NCBI GenBank assembly: GCA_049999725.1
Contig: JBNGIS010017787.1
Span: 1-58,751 of the forward strand
Direction of reading: 5' to 3'
Source of the DNA: Haplomitrium mnioides
Taxonomy: Eukaryota > Marchantiophyta > Haplomitriopsida > Calobryales
DNA: 58,751 nt
In this document: in pieces, positions 36,585 to 47,751 of the stretch
Position numbering within the stretch: the first letter of the stretch is position 1
How the letters are laid out: the number at the start of each line of letters is the position of its first letter
Translations under genes and position numbers: made by a program
Notes under the pieces: model-generated
The model's database searches: none
Seen by the model: the letters and a program-made list of their open reading frames with translations, nothing else
What the model was told of the DNA's origin: nothing

Positions 36585-37650
36585 GACCAGGACTTGTTCC
36601 ACAACTGAGCTAGATGTCCAATCAGGAGTAATTAGACATCTATCAGGGGATGTGTCTGTACAGAAAAGGTCAGATGGTCTTAAGATGGACTACTTACATA
36701 TAGTGATGCATTGCTTCATCTGATAGAGGCATAAGAGTTGAGAGCTGAAATCAGTTGAATGTATGAGTTGTGAACTTGATACTTACGAAAGGATTTGCCT
36801 CAAACTGAGGAGTACTCCCTTGATTCTTTTCTGTGCATGTGTGAAATGAATGAATCATTCAGGTTGAATATAAGTTTTCTAGCATGGTATCAGAGCAGGC
36901 TTATTTGCAGATGATGATTAGCCTTACATCGAAATAGAAGGAGCTAATGCTTAAGTGAACCTGATTTCGGGCTTGTGCAGATCTTCTTGTGTCTTTATAA
37001 AATGCTGTTTCGTGCTTTTGCAGATCTTGCGCATTTATAAAATGCTGTTAGGAGTTTGCGAATCTTGATCTAAGGGATGTTTGCAAAGCCCTCTTCGAAG
37101 AAACGAAAAGTCTCCTGGACAAAAATATCTTAGAAATCTTTTCGAAAGATCCTTACTGTGGAAAAGTTTTGATCACACTTACAGGTTACAAACCTGTGAC
37201 TACTGCGACATTGTGATCAATATCAATGCCACAGCACGAAGGAAAAACGTCCCTTAAAACACAATTCTGAGAAAAAACATCCCTACCTACCCTTGCTGCG
37301 ATAGGTAGTAAGATCCCCTCATGGTGAAGTTGTTTGCAGAAAACAAAAAATTCTTCTGCAAAATAGTGTGATTTTGATATCACATTATCAAATTAGCACA
37401 GAAAAGGACACAAACGATGAGTCTCTGGTGAAATTGCAGGTACGACCTGCAACGAAAATGTCCTAACATAATTAGGAAATTAATCTTTTCGTAAAAGAAT
37501 CAGATTTCACAAAACTTCTTGAACAAAGCAAGATGTCTTGCTTTGTTGAAATAAGAAAGGAGAGTACTAAAGTCGATGGCAATTATTTATTGAGTGGAGA
37601 AATCACTGACATGCTTGACTTGAAATTTGGCAAGCATTGGGACATAGTGT
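36585..37650 (+). mobile_element. Copia-like 5' fragment: LTR end, primer-binding site and start of gag
   Basis: 36585-36884 is the right part of an LTR ending TTTTCTAGCA. It is followed directly by TGGTATCAGAGCAGG (36885-36899), a methionine-tRNA primer site. After about 650 bp of leader, 37533-37650 has a short frame (STKVDGNYLLSGEITDMLDLKFGKHWD) consistent with the start of a gag protein, though the match is weak. The rest of the element is absent. The left part of the LTR was cut off by the LARD insertion at 36579. Confidence 0.6.
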
Positions 37651-38749
37651 TTTGATCATAACTACACAGTTTACTGTTCATGTGTACTGTTATACTTGAA
37701 CAGTATACTGCTCCTGTTAATAAGTTGTGTGCACATGGAGGCTGCAGGTTCCATCATTAATATTGCACAACTTTTATATTGCTCCTGTTGATGACACCAG
37801 TGCAAGTTAAGGATGGGAGCAGATGCTGCTGCAGTTTGAGCGCATGAAGAAGAGTGGGCCAAGGTTTAAAAAGTATCGAAGAGCCTTCTTACTGTCACAA
37901 CGTTGCTTCCAAACCATAACCCACCTCTTTCCACATCCCCACCTCTCTCAATGCACATAATCCCTTGTCCCACTATTGCCATTTCGCTCATAAAACCTGT
38001 TGGCAGATTTTGCCAGGTGCCGATAATTCTCTTGGACACATGATCTTCCTTTTCTCATGATTTTATTCAAATCGAACTTTGGTGACAAGAAAATGTCCAT
38101 CCAGCATCGACTTTTGATTCCATGACTTTTCTGCTCTACAGCACAGCACAGCCTGTCAGACAGTGGGCTTCATATTTGAACATCAACATGCCTTCACTTC
38201 TCTTTGGGTTTTATCCAATAACTTCTTAGCCACATATTCTACCAGTTGCTGAGAGATTTCATGGCAATAACATCAAGAAGGCCTGTGGAACCTCTGGACT
38301 TGGTAAACACCCCTCAGTGTCTTATAAGCCTGTGGATTTGGGGAAGGGTAGGGTAACGGCGATGCACCACAAGTTGAAAAACCTCTGATGGCGCCTACTA
38401 ACGTTACATTTCAAGGTCTTGCAACCATAGCTGAAGATAGTGCAGTGGTGGATTCGGGACCATTCGGTGCAATGGTGGATTCGGGCAAATTCGGGACAAT
38501 TGTGGATACGGGGCCAAATTCCTTTCGGTGGAATTGAACCTGATCGTATCCAGATCCTCACAGCACGTTTTTTGCCAGTGCCGTGAAGTACAAACTTATC
38601 GGCAGTGGAGCAACAGCGACACTTCAAATCTAGCAAAGAACTTTTGTCACTCTGCATAATCGACAACATCATAGATTTCTTGCTGTACTGTTGGAACCGC
38701 CCAAAAGCTATTCGATTAATGCTTTGAGAAACAATATATGACACTGCAG
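37651..38749. other. Stretch without recognisable gene
   Basis: No domain-bearing frame or RNA gene seen. The only notable local structure is a three-fold near repeat near 38435-38515 (GTGGATTCGGG / TGGTGGATTCGGGC / TGTGGATACGGGG). Confidence 0.4.
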
Positions 38750-39610
38750 TTAAAAAATGTTATGCGGGCTGATTGGAATCAATTCAAAGGGGAAGTTTGC
38801 TGCCACTGGCAGCTGGATTGGCACTGGAAAAAATCTGAACAAATAGTTGATTACTTGATATTTCCACCAGTCAAATACAAGTGTACATTTTTTGACTGTT
38901 GGCTCAAAGACATGTGAACTTGGAAATTCTGTGCAGGAAGGACATGGGCAAATCTTCGGGAGCATGTCTGACATGCAATCGTTGTCGTGGCCATCGCCAC
39001 TTATTGCCATCTTCTCTTCTCTTCTCTTCACTTTCATTCCCATTTTATCCACTCTCCAACGGAACGATGAGAACTGAATGTGCGTCCACCCCAACACATC
39101 ATTGTATTTGAAATTCGTCTCATTCGTGGTTACACATGTAAGATCATGGAAACTCACCACTGCCATGCTAGCTGAGTGTGCTGTGGGCGTGCAGAACTGG
39201 ATTGACAGCTTCAAGTGCGTATCACTTTAGTTACATTTTCCATTTGATCTGAAGTACGTGCTATTGCAAGTTCAGAATCAGAATGAACACAGTACAGAGT
39301 TGTGAGCCGAATCGTATCAGACAGTTACTCTGAATGTCACCTTGTCGTAAATCACAACAGACGATACTGAGTTGTGCTCTGAGTTGACTTTGTTGATGGA
39401 TGATATTTTGATGGACATGGAAGTAGCGGACCCAATTTCCCTTCTCCCAGCAATATTTAGGATGTAAAGTTGGAACACGTAAGTCATGAATAGTGTCGAT
39501 GACGATTCATGTCAATGACGATTGAAGGATGAAGTATGACGATTCTTGTACGAGATGCTTGCTGCCATCTGCAAATGGGAAGGATGTCCGTGCTGTATAC
39601 TATTGATAAA

Positions 39611-40940
39611 GGAGTCCCTTTAGGTAGCCCGCAGTTTATCGTTACATAGCCCGCACCCTATTTTATATTACTATTTATATTTTTATAATTATAAAAAAAT
39701 TATAAAGAATCCCTTATTTATTATATTTCCGACCTCCCACGTTTGAGAATGCGACAATGGTGGTGCAAAGGTCGACACCTTCTCTACGACATGACATTAC
39801 GTAGAGTACATGACATTACGTAGAGTACACACATGATTCAAGAAGAATTCTCCAGCGGGGAGGAGAAGCTCAGGAGGAGAATTTCAGGAGAGAAATTAGA
39901 AGGGAAAGAGGACATCAGAAAGCGAAGAGGAGAGGAGAAGAATGATTAAGGAAGAATTCACCAGCAGAGGAGAACTTCAGGAGAGAACATTACGTAGAGT
40001 ACACACATGATTCAAAGAAGAATTCTCCAGCGGGGAGGAGAAGCTCAGGAGGAGAATTTCAGGAGAGAAATTAGAAGGGAAAGAGGACATCAGAAAGCGA
40101 AGAGGAGAGGAGAAGAATGATTAAGGAAGAATTCACCAGCAGAGGAGAACTTCAGGAGAGAAATCAAAAGTGAAAGAGGACAATAGAAATCGAAGAGGAG
40201 AGGAGAAGAATTCAGAGAGGAGGAGAAGAATTCAGCGGGGAGGAAGAATTCAGAATGCAGCAGGAGGAGAATTTCAGGAAAAGAGTTCAGTTGAAGAATT
40301 ACAGGAGGAGTCCTGTCGAAGCGTGGAGGAATTCAGGAATAAGTGGAAGAATTCAAGAGAAATATGAGGAAAATCGTGAGGAGAGAAGAGAAGACTTCAA
40401 GAGAGAGAATTCAGAGGCTTTCGTAAATGTCATTCTCCTTTCGATTTCCCCCAGGAATCTCATTATCCCCACGAATGACATTTCCTAAGTCTAAATTCCT
40501 TTAGCAACATAGCCGCCTGATGCGGAGTGCGGAGAAGGCAGTGTTGTCTATCACGTCTGAGATTGAGAAGGTCGAGCCATGAGACATTACTGTCTTTTTT
40601 GCAGATCTTTTGCAGATCTACATGATGAGGTAGATAATGAAGTCAGTGAAGATGTAGAAGAAGAGATTCGAGGAGGGCGGGAGAGGAATGGCCAAGAGGA
40701 AGAGAGAAGAATCACCAAGAGGCAAGGAGGGGAAATTTTCTAGTACCTCCACCACCTCCTCCTCCACCACCTCCTCCTCGTGGATGTTCTCGACCCATTC
40801 TATTGTAGCCACTCCTCATTTATCCGTCTTCGCGTCTCCGCACCCACTGTCGCTGAAACGTGGGATATAATATTATAATAATAATATAAAATAGGGTGCG
40901 GGCTATGTAACGAAAAACTGCGGGCTAGGTAAAGGGACTC
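39611..40940. mobile_element. Non-autonomous Mutator-like (MULE) DNA transposon
   Basis: Terminal inverted repeats start GAGTCCCTTTA. The left end reads GAGTCCCTTTAGGTAGCCCG and the complemented right end GAGTCCCTTTACCTAGCCCG. Similarity runs over more than 60 bp and then resumes at a CCCACGTTT block. A perfect 9-bp target duplication TTGATAAAG flanks it (39602-39610 and 40941-40949). Long inverted repeats with 9-bp duplications are the Mutator pattern. The 1330-bp body encodes no transposase. It is purine-rich (AGGAGAATT repeats) with a 174-bp tandem duplication, so it depends on an outside transposase. Each terminal repeat holds the motif TAGCCCGCA twice. Confidence 0.9.
39814..40162. repeat. 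174-bp tandem duplication inside the MULE
   Basis: The unit starting CATTACGTAGAGTACACACA at 39814 recurs nearly unchanged at 39988. A short extra copy of its head (CATTACGTAGAGTACA) lies at 39794. Near identity points to a recent duplication. Confidence 0.92.
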
Positions 40941-41313
40941 TTGATAAAGCTCACATTAATCTTTCCACAGGGAACATTTTCAGCTTGATACGGAGTGGTC
41001 GGAGGACAATGGCACCGTACAATTGGCACCGTACAATTATTGGGTTGCTGATTCTGCAGAAGAAAACGAATGTACTTTTCTTGAATAGTAGCGTTAAATT
41101 TGATTTCCTAACAAATAGGATCACGTCCTTTTCACACAAAAACAGGACCCAACCAAGGATTCTGTCCGGATCACCATAGAAACAAAATCAAACTGCCAAA
41201 AACAGTGAGTCAATTAAAGACACTTGCCCAAATGAACTGAATCCTGAAATTGCAGTGCTCGTCAGAGTCGAGTAATCCAGCTTGCATTTTTCTAATGTAG
41301 TGCATAGATTGTG

Positions 41314-41650
41314 ATGATGTCAGCTCTTTTTGCCACCCTTCGCCCACAACTTGACAATGTCTTCGAATCAGGATAGTCAGGAAATAAGCAATCTAACAGA
41401 GCTGATTAGCCATTCGAAAACATATGTTGAGGTTCTCCACACAGATCTGAAAGTATGTATCATGTAAAGTGTTTGAGTGACTTGACAACCTTAAACGCGA
41501 ACAAATAGAACGAGTGAGATTGCAACATTGTGCGACAAGGTCTTGTGGAGACTCACCACTGCATTTTGGCCATGTTCGGTGTGCTTGGACCTAACAAGGT
41601 AACGACGGAGGATGTGTTTGCTAGCTGCTTGAAAATTCAATAATTTACTT
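41314..41650 (+). pseudogene. N-terminal NCED fragment (pseudogene)
   Basis: ATGATGTCAGCT at 41314 parallels the NCED start ATGATGACAGCT at 47752. Further on, 41566-41634 reads LAMFGVLGPNKVTTEDVFAS, which lines up with SAMLGVLGPANETIEDIFAD of the intact gene at 47752. Intervening sequence is too diverged or indel-ridden to align by eye, and similarity stops near 41650. This lies 205 bp from the stop codon of the minus-strand NCED. None of the catalytic region is present. It is a dead, truncated third member of the NCED locus. Confidence 0.7.
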
Positions 41651-41854
41651 GGACACCGTGCTTCAATATTGACCATGAATGCCGCCCGTCAAAATTCGGA
41701 CCGTAACAATATATGAGGTCGAAAATGGTAGAATGATCGACCCAACTTTGATGAATAGTTGAAAAATGAATTCCTAATGAATGTATGCAGGAGTGTACAG
41801 TGGCGGAGCTCTCCCTGCGTCGGAGCTCCAGCGAGGAATTTACGCTCAAAGGGA

Positions 41855-43780
41855 TTATGAAGGTTGATGTGTAGAATGTGATTGAAGGTCGGATTGCGAG
41901 GCCAAGTCTTCTGCCGTAACGAAAGTGCCATGAAGACCGTAAGGAACCCTGGTGGGCATTTTCACAGAGGCAATGAGATCCAGAGACGGAGTGCTGGCGT
42001 CCAGAACTAAGAGTTGGGATTCTGAAGTCCTTTCGTTGTGGACAAATGTCAGAAGGTAACCACTGTCTTCGGCTGCGTTCTCATCACCGCAGGGGATGAA
42101 CATGGGCTCCCCTCCAAAGCAATCCTCCTCAAATTTGAACACCTGTACGCTTTGTGATTCCAAATCCACCTTCGCTATGCCCGACACCAACGGTAGAGGC
42201 TCAGCAACTGACATGTAGAGGTACCGATTCTTCTTCCCCACTCGACTCCGATTCATCTGCCCCGCCTCCAGACTCATGTTTGGCACCAATGCTCTTTTCG
42301 TGGATCTCCCTGTCTTGGGATTCAGCCGGATCTCGGACAGAATGCTCGTCAACGCTGCCTGTCCATCTCCATTGAAGATGGAATCAGGAGGAGACATACA
42401 AGAGCCTAACACAACCACTTCGTCTCCTTCTTCCCATGCATTCCACAAATGGAAGCAGAAGCAGTCTGGCACTTGAATCCACTGTAAACGACCATCGTTG
42501 GAGTCGTACTTGGGGAGCAGCCCAAAACGGGATATTTTAGTGGGATCAAATGACACGGGCGACTCATCTTTCATCATGTCCTTCAACTTAAACGTAATTT
42601 GCTGATCCGGTATGACTGCGAAATTCTTGGTGATGGCAAAATCGTGCATCAGAGTTGGCTGGGAGGTTTTGATGATCACGTCCGTCTCTTTCACACCGTC
42701 GGCCGAGACTCGGAAGAATTTCACATATGGAGGGATGAGCACATTGTAGCTGAGAGAAAACAACTCCCCGGTGTCGGGATCGATCTTGGGGTGAGCGATC
42801 ATGGAGTGCTTGAGCTTTCCATTGAAATCATAGCGTCCCTCAGTTTGCAAATCTCCATCCTCTCCTACGCGTATAGCATAAGGCAAATCGTCCTCCGATA
42901 TGGCAAGCAGACGACCATGGTGAAACACCAGACCCGCGTTGGCCACTCCAAAGCCTTGCGTGAGATTCAGCAACCCAGCTGCACCGCGAGCGAAGTAAAG
43001 CAGAATTCTCCCCAATCCTCCGAACCCATGAAGTTCGCCAATGGCCTTGGGGAAGAAGGCTCTGCCCTCCCTCTCCTCCTCCTGTAATCGATACGTTCGA
43101 GTGTACCTGCAGCAGTGGCTTGCGATGCCATGTTTGAACCTGACAGCGTGAATCATACCATCGCCATCGAAGAAGTGGTGGCCTGCTGAAGGGTCAAAAC
43201 GCGGGTTGGCCCCGTTGCGCAAATACACGCCATCAAGAGCTAGCGGAAGCTTGCCATCGACTTGGAGTTCATGGTGAACGGCACTTTCTGAGACCGGGGC
43301 GAAGTTGCCTTTGAGCTGAACAGCAGGGTCTGCACAAGCGCTGAGGGGGAAACGAGTCTCTAGCTGCCGAACCACACTTCCTTCTATCGAATCCAAAGCC
43401 CACGCCGCCAGCATTTGAACCATGTTGCCTCGTTGTCTGGACTTTCTTGGCTTGGGTTTCGCAACAAGAGCCTGAGAAGACTCGTCAACGAGAGCTCGAT
43501 CCCTCAGCTCGTCTTCGATCGTTTTGGTGGCAGGTGCAAGCACACCCAACATGGCAGACTCTAGAAACTTCACTTTCGCGTTCTTCTCAGTGGCAATGCC
43601 CAATTTGAGAGCTGCAACGATGTGGGAGCTCCGTTTGGGCACTCGTTTAAAATCAATCCATGGCACGGATTGCCTGAATGCTCCAATGTCGGGCACGTTG
43701 GCAGAAATTCTTGTGCCAAACATGGCCGATCTCATACCATTATGAAGGTCATATCCACGAGGTACAGAAACATTCGCCAT
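41855..43780 (-). CDS. NCED: 9-cis-epoxycarotenoid dioxygenase, copy 1
   Basis: Cleaves 9-cis-violaxanthin or 9'-cis-neoxanthin to xanthoxin in plastids, the committed step toward abscisic acid. Intronless, 641 residues from the ATG at 43780 (MANVSVPRGYDL), as usual for NCEDs. Residues 1 to about 60 are Arg/Ser/Val-rich and fit a transit peptide. 120-147 holds the amphipathic helix region (MLAAWALDSIEGSVV) and 155-162 LKGNFAPV. The carotenoid oxygenase domain shows LDGVYLRNGANPRF, HHFFDGDGMIHAV, MIAHPKIDP, LMHDFAIT, FHLWNAWEEGDE, SPPDSIF and YGLHGTFV. The four iron-binding His are visible at about 330, 379, 444 and 617. The whole length aligns with the divergent copy at 47752-49644. NCED rather than CCD1/4/7/8 is chosen from FHLWNAWEE, MSPPDSIF and the LEAGQMNR block. 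Confidence 0.94.
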   Translation of the reverse strand: MANVSVPRGYDLHNGMRSAMFGTRISANVPDIGAFRQSVPWIDFKRVPKRSSHIVAALKLGIATEKNAKVKFLESAMLGVLAPATKTIEDELRDRALVDESSQALVAKPKPRKSRQRGNMVQMLAAWALDSIEGSVVRQLETRFPLSACADPAVQLKGNFAPVSESAVHHELQVDGKLPLALDGVYLRNGANPRFDPSAGHHFFDGDGMIHAVRFKHGIASHCCRYTRTYRLQEEEREGRAFFPKAIGELHGFGGLGRILLYFARGAAGLLNLTQGFGVANAGLVFHHGRLLAISEDDLPYAIRVGEDGDLQTEGRYDFNGKLKHSMIAHPKIDPDTGELFSLSYNVLIPPYVKFFRVSADGVKETDVIIKTSQPTLMHDFAITKNFAVIPDQQITFKLKDMMKDESPVSFDPTKISRFGLLPKYDSNDGRLQWIQVPDCFCFHLWNAWEEGDEVVVLGSCMSPPDSIFNGDGQAALTSILSEIRLNPKTGRSTKRALVPNMSLEAGQMNRSRVGKKNRYLYMSVAEPLPLVSGIAKVDLESQSVQVFKFEEDCFGGEPMFIPCGDENAAEDSGYLLTFVHNERTSESQLLVLDASTPSLDLIASVKMPTRVPYGLHGTFVTAEDLASQSDLQSHSTHQPS

Positions 43781-45529
43781 AATCACTTCAAAGAATCGCA
43801 ATGACAAATGGGTGCAATGGTTTAAGCAGCAGCGATGGTTCCTGAGTCAATGGATCCAAGGAGGCCTTCAGGAATCAACTGCAAGTGGAATGCATTTCGG
43901 TGGCGAGAGAATTTGCCCAAGAAGATTGTTTACTTTATATCTGGAGTTGTCGGAGCAGCAGGTACAGAATCTTTCCTTCCGTTGACCTGTAGTTGCTGAG
44001 CTGAGCTCTCCTATCGCAATTTAGACAGATGGGAAGTACAACGCGTGAAGTAAAGCAGAGCTGGAAGTGGTGCATTTTCCGTTCCGCTTTTGCTTCAATT
44101 CCATACCTTTCCCTTTGTAGCTTCTTGATGTTTGAGAAGTTGCAGCGGCTGCATCAATTGGGATTGAGCCTGGAAAGTGTGAAGTTCATGCAATGCCACG
44201 ACATTAGACCGTTGGCTTTGAATTGCATGTGAAAAATTCGGTACTCTTTTCATATTTTGGACTGATTCAGAGAATCACGTGTGTGGCATACCTATGTGGC
44301 ACCTTAAAGAAGTTGGTACTCGCTACTTTGTTGGGTAAGGTGGACGTAGTGGTACCAACTGCATCGCGATGTCAATGGGATGTGTGCAAGGGCATGACAT
44401 AACAACAAATACGCCAAGCAAGTCATTGTAAACGGGTACCAGCAGCTACAATACATGCTTTGGAGATGGATGCCATTAACCAACGAACTTCATCTGGACG
44501 AAAAACAGGTGTCGCATTCTCTGTTTTTGGCCTTGAATTTTAACGAGCTAACATCTAAACAATCCTCAGTGACACACAGTCAACACCCCTTCAGCGAAAT
44601 GTTCGTTGGTTTTCTGTTCTCAGATTCTCCATCATCGATAGGACACTTGGCCTTTTGCCAATGTTCGTTAAACAACTTCATATCTTTTCTTGGCAGCTTT
44701 TTAGGATGGATTGCATTCAACCGTTTAGGCGTCTTATTTGTGATCTGATCTAAGGATGAGAGGGTCTGCAGATGTGTGCATACATGCAGACAATGAAAGA
44801 AGCTGGCAGAAATATCAGACCGTCCCGCCTAGTCTAACAAAGTTGAGCTAGTTGGTCGATCTTTGAATCCAATCTAACTGACTTTCGTTCGTCAGCTATT
44901 TCCATGTATCTGGCGATTTTCTCTAAGCTCTGGACGGTCTGGTGAGTACTGCGACTCGGCCAACCTGAGGTTCCAGGTTTTCTTGAATGGCTCCCTCGGT
45001 GACCTGCGCGTTTTTGATATTGATCACCGCCATCTCCAAAACTCCCTCAACTTGGGGCAATTTTGGAGATCCTTTCGTCCCACTCTCCCTCACCTCTCAG
45101 AATTCGAGGTAATCACCTTCTCCCGCAGCCTGGAGGAACTCAATGTCTTCATCACTTATCGTGTAGCTTTGCTTCTGAGGCATCTATATCGATCAACCTC
45201 CAAAGCATCATATGAGGAACTCGATCACATCAATACCATCTGCTCGAGATCACCTCACCCCCTAGCCTCGTGAATTCAGCATCACCAGATAGTTCGTCTT
45301 CCACTTGCGGCTTTACCGTCGGTGCCACCCCAGTCCCACAGCTTGCGTGCACCAGGTAATCATCTGCATCACCTCCGCACCCTGCTACCTCAACAGCCCC
45401 AGTTCTCTCCATCCGCAGGCTCTTCCTTCTTCCCATCACGCCATCTTCCTCACCGTAATTGAGTATTTGGGCCAGCGAGAGTTGGGCCATCAAACCTGCT
45501 GCACCATTCATCAGTCATCTTCACCTCAC
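43781..45529. promoter_or_regulatory. Upstream region of NCED copy 1
   Basis: No gene recognised. A perfect G-box CACGTG lies at 44276-44281, about 500 bp upstream of the copy 1 start codon. This core is bound by bZIP/bHLH factors in abscisic-acid and stress responses. That it acts here is inference from position only. Confidence 0.3.
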
Positions 45530-47751
45530 ATCTTTCCTTCCCATTTTATGTACTCTCCAACGCATTATTGGTGAGAGGGATTATGCGTCCACCCCAACGG
45601 ATCCCAACGTATGTGAAATTTCTTTCGTCTGAGTACCAAATATAGTACACATGGAAGACAGTTTTTGGGGAGTAAGGGCAACGAAGGCCCCACGAACGAT
45701 CTCTGGAACTGCCATTCGTAGAAACTCACGAGTGCTGCCATTGCGATGTCCTTCCCTCCACACTTCTTTCACACAGTTCAGATTGTTAGTCTCTGGATTA
45801 TTCATCTGTTGCTTGTCAACACAACTTTCAATGTCATAATGAGCCACTGCTTGGCTTACGGATGGGAACAACACTCAACCCATGCGTACAGTACGTACTC
45901 ATCAGGCACGCCACGAATGTCAACGACATATTTACGGCCTGTCGGTCGATTGTTCAGCTACTGTTGCGGAGACGATTTCCGTATCCTGAATGAGTCTGGG
46001 TTTGGGGTGAGTGAGGTGAATGCTCAAGATCCATGTGAGGAAACGACAACTTGATGGACATGAAAGCAGTATGCATGGAGGAGCGGAATCCAATTTTCCT
46101 CCTCATCTGTAGATCTTGCCATTCAGCAAACAAATTTGAGTTCTACGTTGGGTTATGTGAGCATTTGATTTGTGCCAATGACGATCTAAAGGATAGAACG
46201 CGGAGCCCACAAATGGGGAAAACGTCCGTGTTGTGGTATTTCTCATGCCGCGCACATTCATTTTTTGGCAGCGGAGCATTTCGACCTTCCCAGGGAGGGT
46301 GCGGACAATGCCATCACACAATCTTTCTAGGTTGTTGATTCTGCAGAAGACTGTAAAGAAATCGAGGAGACAAATGTTTGGAGGCAAAATATGAGAGATC
46401 TTATTCTCCTCAATGGATTTACAAAAGTGAAGAGGCTTGCGGCACAGCGGCGCTCTCTTCGATCTCCCCTTCTTTTCTCTCTACATACTCTGTATTTATA
46501 CTTAAAAATTACCCTAAATTAACTTAACAAAACTAACCCTAAAGAGGGTCCACAAAATAAGACTCTACCCGTCATCCTACGGATTATGTACAGAGCTTGG
46601 TATTTCAACAAAGACAAGCGAAGTCTGACAATCGTAGCTTTAAAGTTGCTTTCTCCACGAAGAGATTCTAAGAAAGAGGAAGCACTGGGATCACCAAGAG
46701 CAGAGTCAACAGATAGATTAAACGGAGGAGTTAAAAGTAAAGTGTCTGAATGAAATCTGAAATTTGTGCAAATCTTGAAACCGCAAGTCTCGTTAGAATC
46801 AAGTTTTCTAGCATAAAGTTTTTAATTAATTATTCTGGTCATGTTGGGATAGCAGAGATAATGATGATGGCTATTTGTCACCCTTGTCTTCAGTACGAGG
46901 GGATAACGATCCAAATGAATCACCAAGATCTACCAATGTTGGTTTACTGACGTATGTTAAACGAACGAACAGATCGCGAAAAATGTTTTGACAAATTCTA
47001 GGTGATCCTGTGATGGGAAACAGTCACCATTCACGTGTTCATCCATTGCAGCCTCATCACCTTACATTCCTCACTTCTTCTGCTGCCATTCCAAGGCAGC
47101 AATCAAGCAATGCACCTGCGATTCTCATCACACAAACCGTGAGTAGCGCAGAATTTTCGTATTTATGGAGGTCAGACTCTTCGTTGAAGCATAATCATGA
47201 ATGTTTGTTTTCAGCTCCGGTGCTTCATTATGGTCGTCATGGTTTCTTTCTCGTGGAACTTTGCAGGAATGCTGAGCTATAATTGCACTGCTGCCGGAAT
47301 TATACCATCCTCTGTTGGAAACCCATCAAGTGAAAGAAATTCTAAGCAGCTGCAGCAGCCATGGAATATCATGCTAATTATTCTTTCGAGAGCATCTGAC
47401 TGGGAGCAAAAACTTATGAATCTTGCTAATTATACAAGAACTCCAGTTTGAAAGTGCCGGAAGAGGTAAATCCTATCAAAATCACGTTCTTGCTCTTGAG
47501 CGTGGATGCTCCACTCTTGCATTGAGGATGGTGGGAAGCATCTGATCACCTACATCCGTCGCTGCGTCATTGCTGACAAGCGAGTGATGCCGTTTGCAAT
47601 CAAAAGCAATAGTCTGCGCCACTTTTCTATTTTATAAAATTTCTCTCTATTTCAGGAAATAGGATTTCAGGAAGGATCTTCTAGGACCGATATAATACTT
47701 CAAATTGCGCTCATTCTTTCAATCAAGGTATGAGAAGCTGCGTGAAGAGTG
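45530..47751 (+). promoter_or_regulatory. Upstream region of NCED copy 2, duplicated at 38750-41313
   Basis: Homologous in pieces to 38750-41313. 46360-46745 has no counterpart there and reads on the minus strand like a copia-type LTR or promoter (ACTTTTAACTCCTCCG, then TATAAATACAGAG at about 46488-46500, then a leader), so it is probably an insertion. A G-box CACGTG sits at 47032-47037, about 715 bp before the start codon. No coding gene recognised. Insertion limits are approximate. Confidence 0.4.

Larger units (their letters stand above)
38750..41313 (+). repeat. Degenerate duplicate of the region upstream of the second NCED gene
   Basis: Collinear matches to 45530-47751: TTCCCATTTTAT..ACTCTCCAACG and GCGTCCACCCCAAC (39035-39090 versus 45540-45597), TTGATGGACATG (39407 versus 46053), CAAATGGG and GTCCGTG (39580 versus 46210), and TTGATTCTGCAGAAGA-type (41048 versus 46336). 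The copy is interrupted by the Mutator-like element 39611-40940 and leads into the NCED pseudogene fragment at 41314. Confidence 0.6.

Noticed and set aside
43524-43745. Frames antisense to the NCED genes, for example 42599-43087 and 48535-48903
   Set aside because: Mirror frames of conserved coding sequence. They recur in both copies only because the sense strand is conserved.
47749-47751. GTG one codon before the NCED copy 2 ATG, and TTG nine codons before the copy 1 ATG, as starts
   Set aside because: Plant nuclear genes start at ATG. ATG at 47752 and 43780 give normal N termini.
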